A stretch of 9,534 nucleotides of DNA from Verrucomicrobiota bacterium (lineage in GTDB: Bacteria; Verrucomicrobiota; Verrucomicrobiia; Verrucomicrobiales; DEV007), in NCBI GenBank assembly GCA_027618625.1, contig JAQCER010000065.1, forward strand, positions 1 to 9,534. Direction: 5' to 3'. The notes under the pieces were generated by a model. It made no database searches. It had not been told where the DNA came from and worked only from the letters and a program-made list of their open reading frames with translations. Below, piece by piece: positions 1 through 6,765 of this stretch. Every line of letters starts with the position of its first letter. Positions within the stretch are counted from its first letter, which is position 1. Position numbers and translations under genes: made by a program.

Positions 1-416
1 GCAGAATGGTAGAAGCGAAGGTCTACCCGATCGCGCCCATCGGCGTCACCACCCGCCATTCCACCGACCTCGTAGCGATTGACGATCCTCACATCTCGGC
101 TGCGATTCGTTTCATCCAGGCCAACGCACTGAATGGAATCCAGGTAAGCGATCTCATGCAGCACGTATCGCTGTCGCGCACACTGCTGGAGCGCAAGTTT
201 CAGCAACACGTCAAAAGATCTCCGTACGAAATGATACAGACAGTGCGGTTTCAACACGCTCAGGAGCTACTGCTGAGGTCCGACAATACCGTGGCGGACA
301 TATCCCAGCACTGCGGGTTCCTCACGCCCGAGTACTTCAGTGCCACATTCAAGAAACATACCGGCATGAGCCCACGTGCCTACCGTCAGCGTTCCCAGTT
401 AAGGGGAGATCGTTAG
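1..416 (+). CDS. XylR-type AraC-family transcriptional regulator, C-terminal part
   Basis: The frame is open to the left edge, so only the last 137 or so residues of a longer protein are present; the ATG at 6 is internal. The first visible stretch, with the pattern GVTTRHSTD followed by AIDDP, is the linker typical of XylR-like regulators that join a LacI-type periplasmic-binding sensor domain to an AraC DNA-binding domain. The rest is a complete AraC/XylS double helix-turn-helix: first helix pair around VSDLMQHVSLSRTLLERKF, second around ADISQHCGFLTPEYFSATFKKH, ending in the family signature GMSPRAYRQR. Such proteins usually bind a sugar and activate sugar-degradation genes. The gene downstream on the same strand is a GH13 amylase, so a maltodextrin or related glucan is a reasonable guess for the signal, but the sensor domain is outside the window and the ligand cannot be read. 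It ends with TAG at 414-416; no terminator hairpin is evident. Confidence 0.9.
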   Translation, partial: RMVEAKVYPIAPIGVTTRHSTDLVAIDDPHISAAIRFIQANALNGIQVSDLMQHVSLSRTLLERKFQQHVKRSPYEMIQTVRFQHAQELLLRSDNTVADISQHCGFLTPEYFSATFKKHTGMSPRAYRQRSQLRGDR

Positions 417-417
417 A

Positions 418-714
418 TCAGACGAGTGCGCAGCCGAGAGGGGTTTCGGCTGGCTGGCACCTCGGGATGGGAGTGATCGTTGGTTTTCGACAAAGGTCGT
501 TCAAACCCTTCTCTTGCGCCGGCAGTCTCAAGCTGCTCGATTCGTAAAATTGCCAAAGGATGTCCCAGTCCTTCTTTCCGAGCAACACGACTTCCGTCTT
601 CTCATCATGCCATGCGACCGATCCTGATGCGGCGCCGGCGTCCGTCATGACACAAGGGAAACGAAAAAGTTCTAGCACATGAAAGCATCGGCGGGCATCA
701 TCGGTGAATGGCCA
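418..714 (-). pseudogene. Coding-looking minus-strand remnant between the regulator and the amylase
   Basis: I do not recognise this. The minus-strand frame ending with TGA at 420-418 stays open far to the right. From about 714 down to 418 it reads like a real protein: segments such as HVLELFRFPCVMTDAG and WHDEKTEVVLLGKKDWDILW have purine-rich first codon positions, mostly G/C third positions and a globular composition. Upstream of 714 the same frame runs antisense to the amylase start and looks like shadow translation. Possible starts inside the credible part are GTG at 678 (86 residues) and ATG at 648 (76 residues), neither with a Shine-Dalgarno sequence. It could be the 3' remnant of a gene whose 5' end was lost when the amylase gene arrived or expanded, a small real hypothetical gene, or chance. 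It lies opposite the presumed amylase promoter. Confidence 0.25.
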
Positions 715-2588
715 CTTGGAATACTCGTCGCAATCTTGCTTGCCTGAGCGCCGCAGCACTGACTCTGGGTCAACCTGCGGTAGGGACGACCACAGCGAAG
801 CCGCTGACGGAGATGCCCGCGCCTGAATGGTTTCAAAGCGCGGTCTGGTATCAGATTTTTCCAGAGCGATTCTGCAATGGTGATGTATCGAATGATCCCA
901 CGGTGGAGTCGATGGACGGCACCTGGCCTTACTTACAGCCGGATGGGTGGAAGGTGTCTCCATGGACGTCGGACTGGTATCGTGCGCAGCCGTGGGAGCA
1001 GCAACTCAACGGTGGCGACTTTTACGTGAATGCCCAGTTGCGGCGGTATGGCGGCGACTTGCTGGGGTTACTCGATAAGCTCGACTACCTCAATGATCTC
1101 GGCATCAACGCGGTCTATGTCAATCCTGTCTTTGAATCACCATCGCTGCACAAGTATGGCGCATCGATGTTCCATCATGTCGACAAACACTTTGGGCCGG
1201 ATCCTGCAGGCGATTCTGCGATTCAGGCGAACGAGGATCCCGCCGATCCCGGCACATGGCAATGGACCGCTGCGGATCGCCTGTTCTTGAAGCTTATCGA
1301 CGCATGTCACCAGCGCGGCATGCGCATCATCATCGATGGGGTTTTCAACCATGTGGGAATTCCCTTCTGGGCTTTGCAGAGGGCAAAAGCAGACGGCCCG
1401 GACAGTCCGTACGCCGAGTGGTTTCGCATCCATTCCTGGCCGGATCCCGATCAGCCCGGAAGCACGTTCGACTATGATGGATGGGCGGGAATCAAAGCTT
1501 TGCCCGTGTTCAGGCAGGATGAGAATGGGCCGATCGCTCCGGTGAAAGATCACCTGCGGGCAATCGTTCAGCGCTGGATGGATCCCAATGGCGACGGGAA
1601 TCCCAGCGACGGCATCGACGGCTGGCGGCTCGACGTCGCTGCTGAGTTGCCGCTGGCATTCTGGAAGGAATTCCGCATCTGGGTCCATGCGATTCGCCCG
1701 GATGCATTCCTCACGGGTGAGATCTGGTGGGATGACTACAAGACGAACAAGATGATGAACGCCGCCCCGTGGCTGCAGGGTGATGCCTTCGATTCTGTAA
1801 TGAACTACCGTTACGGCGACGCCGTCCTGCAGTTCGTCAATCCCAGCGATGCCGCCATTTCCGCTTCTGAATTTGCTGCATTGTTAGGCAACGTGCACGA
1901 TGAATACGGATACCGCACGGCGCTCGGAATCCAGAACTACCTCGGTAGCCATGACACGGCTCGCGTGGCATCGGCAGTAGTGAACCCGAAGTGCCGACTG
2001 GATCACGATGCGAATTTGAAGCAGAACCGCGCCTACAAAGTGCGCGCACCCAAGGTCGATGAACGGCAGCGCCAGAAGCTGATCGTCGCCCTGCAAATGC
2101 TCTCGCCCGGCGCTCCGGTCATCTTCTATGGCGATGAAGTCGGCCTGTGGGGAGCGGACGATCCCGACTGCCGCAAGCCGATGCTTTGGCCGGAGTTCCG
2201 CTATGAGCCAGAAATGTTCGGCCCATTTGGACCGATGGAGCGTAGGGATCCCGTTGCCGTCGACGACGAACTGAAGCATTTCTATCGCAAGGTGATCTCC
2301 CTGCGCCGTGCGTCAACGTCGCTGATGCAGGGCAGCTATCGTGTCCTGTTGGCGAAAGACACGGAGCGCCTGTTCGCGTTCGAGCGTTCCCTGGTGGGAC
2401 ACAGGACTTACGCCATTGTCTGCAATCCATCGCCAGACCAGCGCACGCTGCCAACCGCAGATTTCGGAGTGGATCAGGGCTGGGAACACATTGCGTTGGT
2501 TGGCGACAGCGCCGTTCCGGCCGCTAGTGCTGAGTGCTCGCTTGGCGCATGGAGCTGCGCTGTCTTCATCCGCCAACAGGCCAACTAG
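708..2588 (+). CDS. Exported alpha-amylase-family glycoside hydrolase (GH13)
   Basis: A 626-residue retaining glycoside hydrolase acting on alpha-glucosidic bonds of starch, glycogen or maltodextrins. All four GH13 conserved regions are present: DGVFNH at 210-215, GWRLD with nucleophile Asp309, LTGEIW with general acid Glu338, and GSHD with transition-state stabiliser Asp416. The barrel opens with WYQIFPERF near residue 47 and has the NPVFESPSLHKY element near 139-150; the late YGDEVGLWGADDPD (about 474-487) resembles neopullulanase/cyclomaltodextrinase-like enzymes. Residues from about 520 form the usual C-terminal beta domain. No N-terminal CBM34-like domain is visible. Residues 1-30 have two arginines (7-8), a hydrophobic core and small residues, fitting an export signal, so the enzyme probably works in the periplasm or outside. 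TGA at 705-707 is directly upstream in frame, so ATG 708 is the earliest possible start; its Shine-Dalgarno is weak. Exact substrate and bond specificity cannot be told. Confidence 0.93.
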   Translation: MATWNTRRNLACLSAAALTLGQPAVGTTTAKPLTEMPAPEWFQSAVWYQIFPERFCNGDVSNDPTVESMDGTWPYLQPDGWKVSPWTSDWYRAQPWEQQLNGGDFYVNAQLRRYGGDLLGLLDKLDYLNDLGINAVYVNPVFESPSLHKYGASMFHHVDKHFGPDPAGDSAIQANEDPADPGTWQWTAADRLFLKLIDACHQRGMRIIIDGVFNHVGIPFWALQRAKADGPDSPYAEWFRIHSWPDPDQPGSTFDYDGWAGIKALPVFRQDENGPIAPVKDHLRAIVQRWMDPNGDGNPSDGIDGWRLDVAAELPLAFWKEFRIWVHAIRPDAFLTGEIWWDDYKTNKMMNAAPWLQGDAFDSVMNYRYGDAVLQFVNPSDAAISASEFAALLGNVHDEYGYRTALGIQNYLGSHDTARVASAVVNPKCRLDHDANLKQNRAYKVRAPKVDERQRQKLIVALQMLSPGAPVIFYGDEVGLWGADDPDCRKPMLWPEFRYEPEMFGPFGPMERRDPVAVDDELKHFYRKVISLRRASTSLMQGSYRVLLAKDTERLFAFERSLVGHRTYAIVCNPSPDQRTLPTADFGVDQGWEHIALVGDSAVPAASAECSLGAWSCAVFIRQQAN

Positions 2589-2769
2589 CCAACGGACGAT
2601 TCTGAGCGAGCCACTTCTCCGATATCTCAAGTTTTTCTCAACATTTCGAAATCCCCGTTTGTGTTTGGCTCGAAACTCGCTTCCAATAGGGCACATGAAA
2701 AAACACATTCTCATCGTCCTGTCAGCAACCGCAGCGACCTTTTTCGCACCTGTTTGTCTCGGGGTGACG

Positions 2770-3297
2770 TTCTACACCATTCAAGGGGTTTAAACCACCA
2801 CCGTAAACTTTTTCGACAAGGACCACCTGATCCAGGGGCCCGGGGTCGGATTCAATGCCGCTGAGCCTCATTCGATTATCGGGGCGAGCGATCCGAAGAC
2901 TTGGGTCACCGATGCACCGGGAGGATTCCCTTCGGATTACATTGCGGTCGCTGGCGAACCAGTCATTACACTGGACCTGGGCGCGGACGTCCCGCTCTAT
3001 GAAGTCAGCGTCTGGGGATACAGTGCGGGCAACGCCAATGGGCTCAGCCAGATATCGTTAAAGTTCGCGACCGAGGCCGATGGAAAGGGCGGCTTTGGCA
3101 GCACGATCGCTTTCAATCCTAACTTTAATCCGATCCTTGATCCTGAGCCACGGCAAAGCTTCGATTTCGGACAAACGGTGTCCGCCCGTTACGTTCAACT
3201 GACGGGAGAGGCTACGTTTTATTCGAACGGTGGAAATGGGCCACCTCCAGGAGGAGATCGCGCGGGGCTCGGTGAAATCGCGTTTGCGGTGCCAATA
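2770..3297 (+). repeat. Jelly-roll domain repeat, copy P (single-domain PEP-CTERM gene)
   Basis: First of three diverged direct copies of the same roughly 175-codon unit in the window. Shared landmarks are LIQG-GVGF, TWVT-APGGFPS-YI-VAGEP, VSVWGYSAGNANG, PRQSF and GGDRAGLGEIAF. Its 5' end matches copy 1 almost base for base, while its 3' end (FYSNGGNGPPPGG) matches copy 2. Confidence 0.85.
2791..2793 (+). other. In-frame TAA replacing a glutamate codon
   Basis: The TAA is in the same frame as ATG 2695 and TGA 3379-3381. The aligned codon in the paralogue is GAA at 3533-3535, inside nearly identical flanking DNA (GTT before it, ACCACCACCGTAAACTT after it). TAA is not a codon used for selenocysteine or pyrrolysine insertion, and the following base is A, which is not a notably leaky context. 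Confidence 0.9.
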
Positions 3298-3381
3298 CCT
3301 GAACCCTCTGTATCGATTCTTGGTTTGCTGGGCGCTACGGTGTTGATTTTTCGCCGGCGCCGTGATGCACTCTCACTTTGA

Positions 3382-3397
3382 GTGGGCACGGTGCCAC
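3382..3397 (+). other. Small hairpin just after the PEP-CTERM gene
   Basis: Directly after the TGA at 3379-3381, GTGG(G)CA at 3382-3388 can pair with TGCCAC at 3392-3397: six base pairs with one bulged G and a three-base loop. There is no proper U-tract behind it, so it would be at most a weak terminator or an RNA end-protecting structure in the 49-base gap before the next gene. Confidence 0.25.
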
Positions 3398-3430
3398 CTT
3401 GCAACTTATCTTCCACACTGCATTTCATTG

Positions 3431-5437
3431 ATGAAGACAATCTGCCGTCCGGTTTGCAGAACGCTGGCCATTGCCTTGTTGGCGGGTCCATCAGTGCTGC
3501 GTGGAGCTGACTTTTATCCGCTGGTTAGCGTTGAAACCACCACCGTAAACTTCTTTGACAAAGACAACCTGATTCAGGGGCCGGGAGTCGGATTTGACGC
3601 GGAAGAACCCCATGACGCCATTGGCGCGACCTGGGTCACCGATGCTCCTGGAGGGTTCCCTTCCAACTACATCGAGGTGGCGGGCGAGCCCGTAATCGTC
3701 GTGGATCTTGGTCAGGATCTACCGCTCAATGAGATCAGTGTCTGGGGATACGTTGCAGGCAATGCGAATGGCATCAGGGAATTCAGCTTACGCTTCGCTA
3801 CAGCGGCGGAAGGGAACGAAGGATTCGGCAGCTCGATCACCTACAATCCACTGTTCGAAGCCGAGCTTGATCCCGTTCCGCGGCAAAGTTTCGGTTTCGA
3901 TCAATTGGTCACCGCGCGCTACGTGGAATTGACAGGGGTCACCACCTTCCACAATGAGGAAGGGAACCCTCCGGGGGGTGACCGTGCTGGACTGGGCGAG
4001 ATCGCCTTCGAAGTTCCCGCAGTGACGGGTGAGCCCAATATCATCGTGCCGGACGAACTGGTGCTTGAACTTGCAGCCGAAAGTATTTCGATGTTCACCA
4101 TTGAGGTGAGGAACACCGGGGACGAAAACCTGTCGATCTCCAGTGCGACCCTCGCCGGCGTGAATGCGCCCGCATTCAAGGTAAACGCAGTTGCCAGTCC
4201 GATCGCGGGATTGAGTTCGGGATTGATTGAAATGCAGTTTAATCCGGCAGGCCTTGGCGGGGTAATCGCCGCTACACTCCAGATCACCAGTGATGATCCA
4301 GATACGCCGATGCTGGAAGTGTCCCTCTCAGGGAATCTCCCGGAACTTGGCCCTGACATCGTGGTCTCTACACAGGTTGAGCTGGCGCTCACTGGGGCAG
4401 TGGAGTCGTTCAGTATCCCCATTACCAATTCGGGCGGGCAGGATCTTGTGATCAGCGGTACGGAACTGACCGGAAAGAACGCGGCAGCATTCTCCGTAGT
4501 TTCAACGCCTGAGACGATCCCTGCTGGGGAATCGTTGAACGTTCAAGTGGAGTTCAACCCAGCAGGTGTGCGCGGTGGAGTTTCGGCTTTGCTTGAGATC
4601 TCCAGCAATGATGAAACGACTCCTGTGGCTTCGGTCGAATTATTGGGTGGGCTGCCGGCAGAGTTTTATGGGATTGATTCCGTCGTCACAAGCACTGTAG
4701 ATACGGACTTGTTTTCTGGTGAAAACCTTATTCAGGGTATCGACGTGGGGTTTGAGGCTGCGTGGCCCCATGACGCACTGGGAGGTGGCCCGGACTTCAC
4801 CTGGGTTACGGCCGCTCCTGGCGGTTTTCCGTCGAACTACATTGAAGTTGCGGGAGAGCCGACCATCGTTCTTGATCTTGGTGACGACGTCCCCCTATCC
4901 GAGATCAGCGTGTGGGGATACTCGACAGGAAATGCCAACGGCCTAAGCAAATTTTCCCTGAAGTTCGCAACCAGTGCGGAAGGAGCGGAGAGCTTTGGCG
5001 CCAGCATCAGCTACAATCCGACGTTCGAGCCATTCTTGAATGCTGTTCCACGGCAAAGCTTTCCATTCGAGGAAACCGTGTTCGCGCGTTACGTTGAGTT
5101 GACAGGTAAAGCGACGTTTTACTCGAACGGTGGCAACGGCCCGCCCCCAGGTGGCGATCGCGCAGGGCTTGGCGAAATCGCTTTTGAGATACTGCCGGTG
5201 ATCGGTGGTCGGAGGTTTGAAATTGTCTCCCTGGAGCTGACTGAAGCCGGTGCGCTCGTCACTTTTACTTCCCGGCCGGGAGTTCAATACTCCGTGGAAC
5301 GGTCCACCGATCTGTCTGAGAGCGGCTGGGAGGAACTCGATGACGGTCTCGATTCCGATGGTGACACCATTGACTTTCTGGATCAGCAGATTCCCCAGGG
5401 AGCTTCCGCTCTCTACTACCGCGCCAAAGAAAGCTAG
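3431..5437 (+). CDS. Exported multidomain protein: jelly-roll, two choice-of-anchor D repeats, jelly-roll, C-terminal beta domain
   Basis: A 668-residue exported protein of unknown function. ATG 3431 is preferred over an in-frame ATG at 3362 because it begins a good signal peptide (MKTICRPVCRTLAIALLAG, cleavage near residue 25), while 3362 lies inside the upstream gene. Order by residue: 27-197, discoidin/galactose-binding-like domain; about 201-303 and 307-408, two choice-of-anchor D (ASPM/SPD-2/Hydin-like) repeats, each with the VRNTGDENL or ITNSGGQDL element, FNPAG, and ITSDDPDTP or ISSNDETTP; 411-589, a second jelly-roll domain; 590-668, a small C-terminal beta domain with RPGVQYSVERSTDL and a final YYRAKES, of the kind often found at the ends of large exported verrucomicrobial proteins. 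No PEP-CTERM or other membrane anchor is visible, and no catalytic motif. The jelly-roll copies suggest glycan or surface binding. It is a paralogue of 2695-3381, 49 bases upstream, and may once have been co-expressed with it. No Shine-Dalgarno precedes ATG 3431. Confidence 0.85.
   Translation: MKTICRPVCRTLAIALLAGPSVLRGADFYPLVSVETTTVNFFDKDNLIQGPGVGFDAEEPHDAIGATWVTDAPGGFPSNYIEVAGEPVIVVDLGQDLPLNEISVWGYVAGNANGIREFSLRFATAAEGNEGFGSSITYNPLFEAELDPVPRQSFGFDQLVTARYVELTGVTTFHNEEGNPPGGDRAGLGEIAFEVPAVTGEPNIIVPDELVLELAAESISMFTIEVRNTGDENLSISSATLAGVNAPAFKVNAVASPIAGLSSGLIEMQFNPAGLGGVIAATLQITSDDPDTPMLEVSLSGNLPELGPDIVVSTQVELALTGAVESFSIPITNSGGQDLVISGTELTGKNAAAFSVVSTPETIPAGESLNVQVEFNPAGVRGGVSALLEISSNDETTPVASVELLGGLPAEFYGIDSVVTSTVDTDLFSGENLIQGIDVGFEAAWPHDALGGGPDFTWVTAAPGGFPSNYIEVAGEPTIVLDLGDDVPLSEISVWGYSTGNANGLSKFSLKFATSAEGAESFGASISYNPTFEPFLNAVPRQSFPFEETVFARYVELTGKATFYSNGGNGPPPGGDRAGLGEIAFEILPVIGGRRFEIVSLELTEAGALVTFTSRPGVQYSVERSTDLSESGWEELDDGLDSDGDTIDFLDQQIPQGASALYYRAKES
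3509..4021 (+). repeat. Jelly-roll domain repeat, copy 1 (N-terminal in the 668-residue protein)
   Basis: Second copy of the unit. It starts with TTTVNFFDKDNLIQGPGVGF, essentially the same as copy P. Compared with the other two copies it has three or more codons fewer before TWVTDAPGG and a different, shorter loop (HNEEGNPPGG) near the end. Confidence 0.85.
4661..5197 (+). repeat. Jelly-roll domain repeat, copy 2 (C-terminal in the 668-residue protein)
   Basis: Third copy. Its beginning differs from both others (TSTVDTDLFSGENLIQGIDVGF), but the 3' part carries the same FYSNGGNGPPPGG loop as copy P, also at DNA level around 5114-5185 versus 3214-3285. Confidence 0.85.
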
Positions 5438-5740
5438 GCATCCGGCAGGCTGGTGGTTCTATGGCGTCACGGGCATCGCCCTCTGCGTGCTCGGCGGACA
5501 GGTGACATCGGTCTTTATTTTCCGTCCATCGACCGAGTCGCTCGCTGGACTGACGTGGAAGAACCGTTAGCCACCGATCCGCCTGCCGTAAGCCGTAGGC
5601 GTAAGCCATGGGCCCCGGATAGAATCTTGTCGTGCAAGGTGCAGGAAAGTTCTTCATGTTTTGCGTCCGTTGAGTATCCTTCGTGCTACACCAGCAGACG
5701 CCGGGGCATTCCCCAGCGAGCGAGCTGCCACGTTTTCCCG
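5438..5740 (+). other. 303-base gap with a possible membrane-segment remnant at its start
   Basis: No convincing complete gene. In frame 3 the stretch up to TAG 5568-5570 encodes GWWFYGVTGIALCVLGG and then VTSVFIFRPS, a hydrophobic run that would suit one membrane helix and ends in a short polar tail (LTWKNR). The frame continues leftward into the 3' end of the preceding gene, where it is only a shadow, and the sole in-frame GTG codons lie inside the hydrophobic run, so no start is evident. It may be the 3' remnant of a lost membrane protein or chance. From 5571 to 5740 I see only a short direct repeat (CGTAAGCC at about 5587 and 5600) and presumably the promoter of the dehydrogenase, whose -35/-10 elements I cannot place with confidence. 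Confidence 0.3.
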
Positions 5741-6721
5741 ATGACTGATGCCACTTCCCACCAACTTGTATTTCTTGACGCGGCGACCATGGCTTGCGAC
5801 GGCGACATCGATCTCCGCGTTCTGGAAAAATTCGGCACTCTCACCGAGTATGCCATCACGGTCCCGGGCGAAACCGCGCAGCGCCTGATCGGATCGACCA
5901 TTGCGCTGACCAACAAGGTGGTCATCGGAGCCAGGGAAATGGACGCCGCAGGTGCCAGCCTGAAGCTCATCGTCGTGTGCGCCACTGGGACGAACAATAT
6001 CGACCTCGAAGCTGCCAGTGAACGAAAAATTGGCGTTTGCAACGTCAGTGGTTACTCGACCGCTGGCGTCGCCCAGCATGTGTTCGCCTTGCTCTTGAAT
6101 CTCGTGACCCATTGCCACCGATACGTGAGCGAGCCGGAGAAGTGGGCGGACTCTCCTGTTTTCACTCGCATGAATTTTCCCATCATAGAGCTAAATGGTA
6201 AAATGTTAGGCATCGCTGGCTATGGAGCGATCGGCAGGAAAGTGGCGGAGGTCGGCAGAGCCCTTGGGATGAACGTGCAGGCGCTCCAGCGCAGCAGCAG
6301 TGCTCCGTCTGACGGTGCCGCCATTGCACGGGTGCAGTTGAAGGAGTTCTTTGAAAGCAGCGATGTGATTTCCCTGCACTGCCCGCTCAGTCCAGAAACG
6401 GAGAAGATGATCAATGCGGAGTCGTTGAGCTGGATGCGGCCAGGGGGATTCATCATCAACACCGGGCGTGGTGGACTCGTGGACGAAGGCGCGCTGCTGG
6501 AAGCGCTGAACAATGGCCATCTAGGAGGTGCCGGACTCGATGTCCTTTCAGTCGAACCGCCACCAACAAATCATCCTTTGCTCACCACCAGGCTTCCAAA
6601 TCTGCTGATCACTCCGCACATCGCCTGGTCAGCCATCGAATCCCGCCATCTGCTGATCGATGGTGTGATGACCAACATTCGATCGTTCCTGGATGGCGGG
6701 TCTGCGAATCGTCTGGTCTGA
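5741..6721 (+). CDS. D-isomer-specific 2-hydroxyacid dehydrogenase (glycerate/hydroxypyruvate reductase-like)
   Basis: A 326-residue cytosolic oxidoreductase interconverting a D-2-hydroxyacid and its 2-ketoacid with NAD(P)H; the closest family impression is glycerate dehydrogenase/hydroxypyruvate reductase. The nucleotide-binding motif GYGAIG is at 160-165. The catalytic trio is complete: Arg243 in TGRGGLVDE, Glu272 in VEPP, His293 in TPHIAW. The substrate-loop region CATGTNNIDLEAA (80-92) and STAGVAQHVFALLL (106-119) are typical. At the end of the second strand of the Rossmann fold, where NADH enzymes have Asp or Glu, this protein reads ALQRSSS (181-187); Arg184 there suggests NADPH, which is inference. 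ATG 5741 gives the usual family length and a normal N-terminus; the open frame back to 5453 would add 96 residues of arginine- and cysteine-rich, non-protein-like sequence. There is no clear Shine-Dalgarno. It stands alone, convergent with crcB 31 bases downstream. Confidence 0.92.
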   Translation: MTDATSHQLVFLDAATMACDGDIDLRVLEKFGTLTEYAITVPGETAQRLIGSTIALTNKVVIGAREMDAAGASLKLIVVCATGTNNIDLEAASERKIGVCNVSGYSTAGVAQHVFALLLNLVTHCHRYVSEPEKWADSPVFTRMNFPIIELNGKMLGIAGYGAIGRKVAEVGRALGMNVQALQRSSSAPSDGAAIARVQLKEFFESSDVISLHCPLSPETEKMINAESLSWMRPGGFIINTGRGGLVDEGALLEALNNGHLGGAGLDVLSVEPPPTNHPLLTTRLPNLLITPHIAWSAIESRHLLIDGVMTNIRSFLDGGSANRLV

Positions 6722-6746
6722 GGGTTGGGATGGAGCGCCGGTGATC

Positions 6747-6765
6747 AGGCTTTCAGCCTTCGGCT
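6747..6765. terminator. Possible bidirectional terminator between convergent genes
   Basis: Between the dehydrogenase stop (6719-6721) and the crcB stop (6755-6753) the DNA can form two mutually exclusive small hairpins: AGGCT at 6747-6751 with AGCCT at 6755-6759, or AGCC at 6755-6758 with GGCT at 6762-6765. It overlaps the 3' end of crcB. Stems are short and no long U-tract follows in either direction, so this is tentative. Confidence 0.25.

Larger units (their letters stand above)
2695..3381 (+). pseudogene. PEP-CTERM-anchored jelly-roll (discoidin-like) protein, interrupted by an in-frame TAA at codon 33
   Basis: From ATG 2695 the frame gives a clear signal peptide (MKKHILIVLSATAATFF, cleavage near VCLG), then stops at TAA 2791-2793. 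Beyond that single codon the same frame is open with no further stop to TGA 3379-3381, 228 codons in all. The region after the stop is about 175 residues of a discoidin/galactose-binding-like beta domain (PRQSFDFG, ARYVQLTG, GGDRAGLGEIAF) followed by a textbook PEP-CTERM sorting signal: Pro-Glu-Pro at codons 202-204, a hydrophobic helix and four arginines at 220-223. Such proteins are exported, cut by exosortase and placed at the surface or in matrix material. The neighbouring paralogue (3431-5437) has GTT GAA ACC ACC ACC where this gene has GTT TAA ACC ACC ACC, so one G-to-T change explains the stop. No usable start lies between the stop and GTG 3178. Readthrough or a base error are alternatives; coding quality downstream shows no decay. 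Confidence 0.8.

Noticed and set aside
679..747. 22-codon frame MKASAGIIGEWPLGILVAILLA resembling a leader, overlapping the amylase start in another frame
   Set aside because: It has no Shine-Dalgarno sequence and an acidic residue amid the hydrophobic run. The amylase frame has its own signal-like N-terminus. A chance shadow is more likely, though a frameshifted amylase signal cannot be fully excluded.
1137..1688. 183-codon minus-strand frame inside the amylase gene
   Set aside because: It lies wholly opposite strongly conserved GH13 motifs and shows no family resemblance.
2791..2793. Programmed recoding (selenocysteine or pyrrolysine) at the interrupted codon
   Set aside because: Those systems use TGA and TAG; this is TAA, and the paralogue has plain Glu there.
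3362..3430. Earlier start (ATG 3362) for the 668-residue protein
   Set aside because: It would overlap the end of the preceding gene and put 23 polar residues before the clear signal peptide beginning at 3431.
5453..5740. 96-residue N-terminal extension of the dehydrogenase
   Set aside because: The extension is rich in Arg, Cys and Ser with no domain character; ATG 5741 gives the normal family N-terminus and length.
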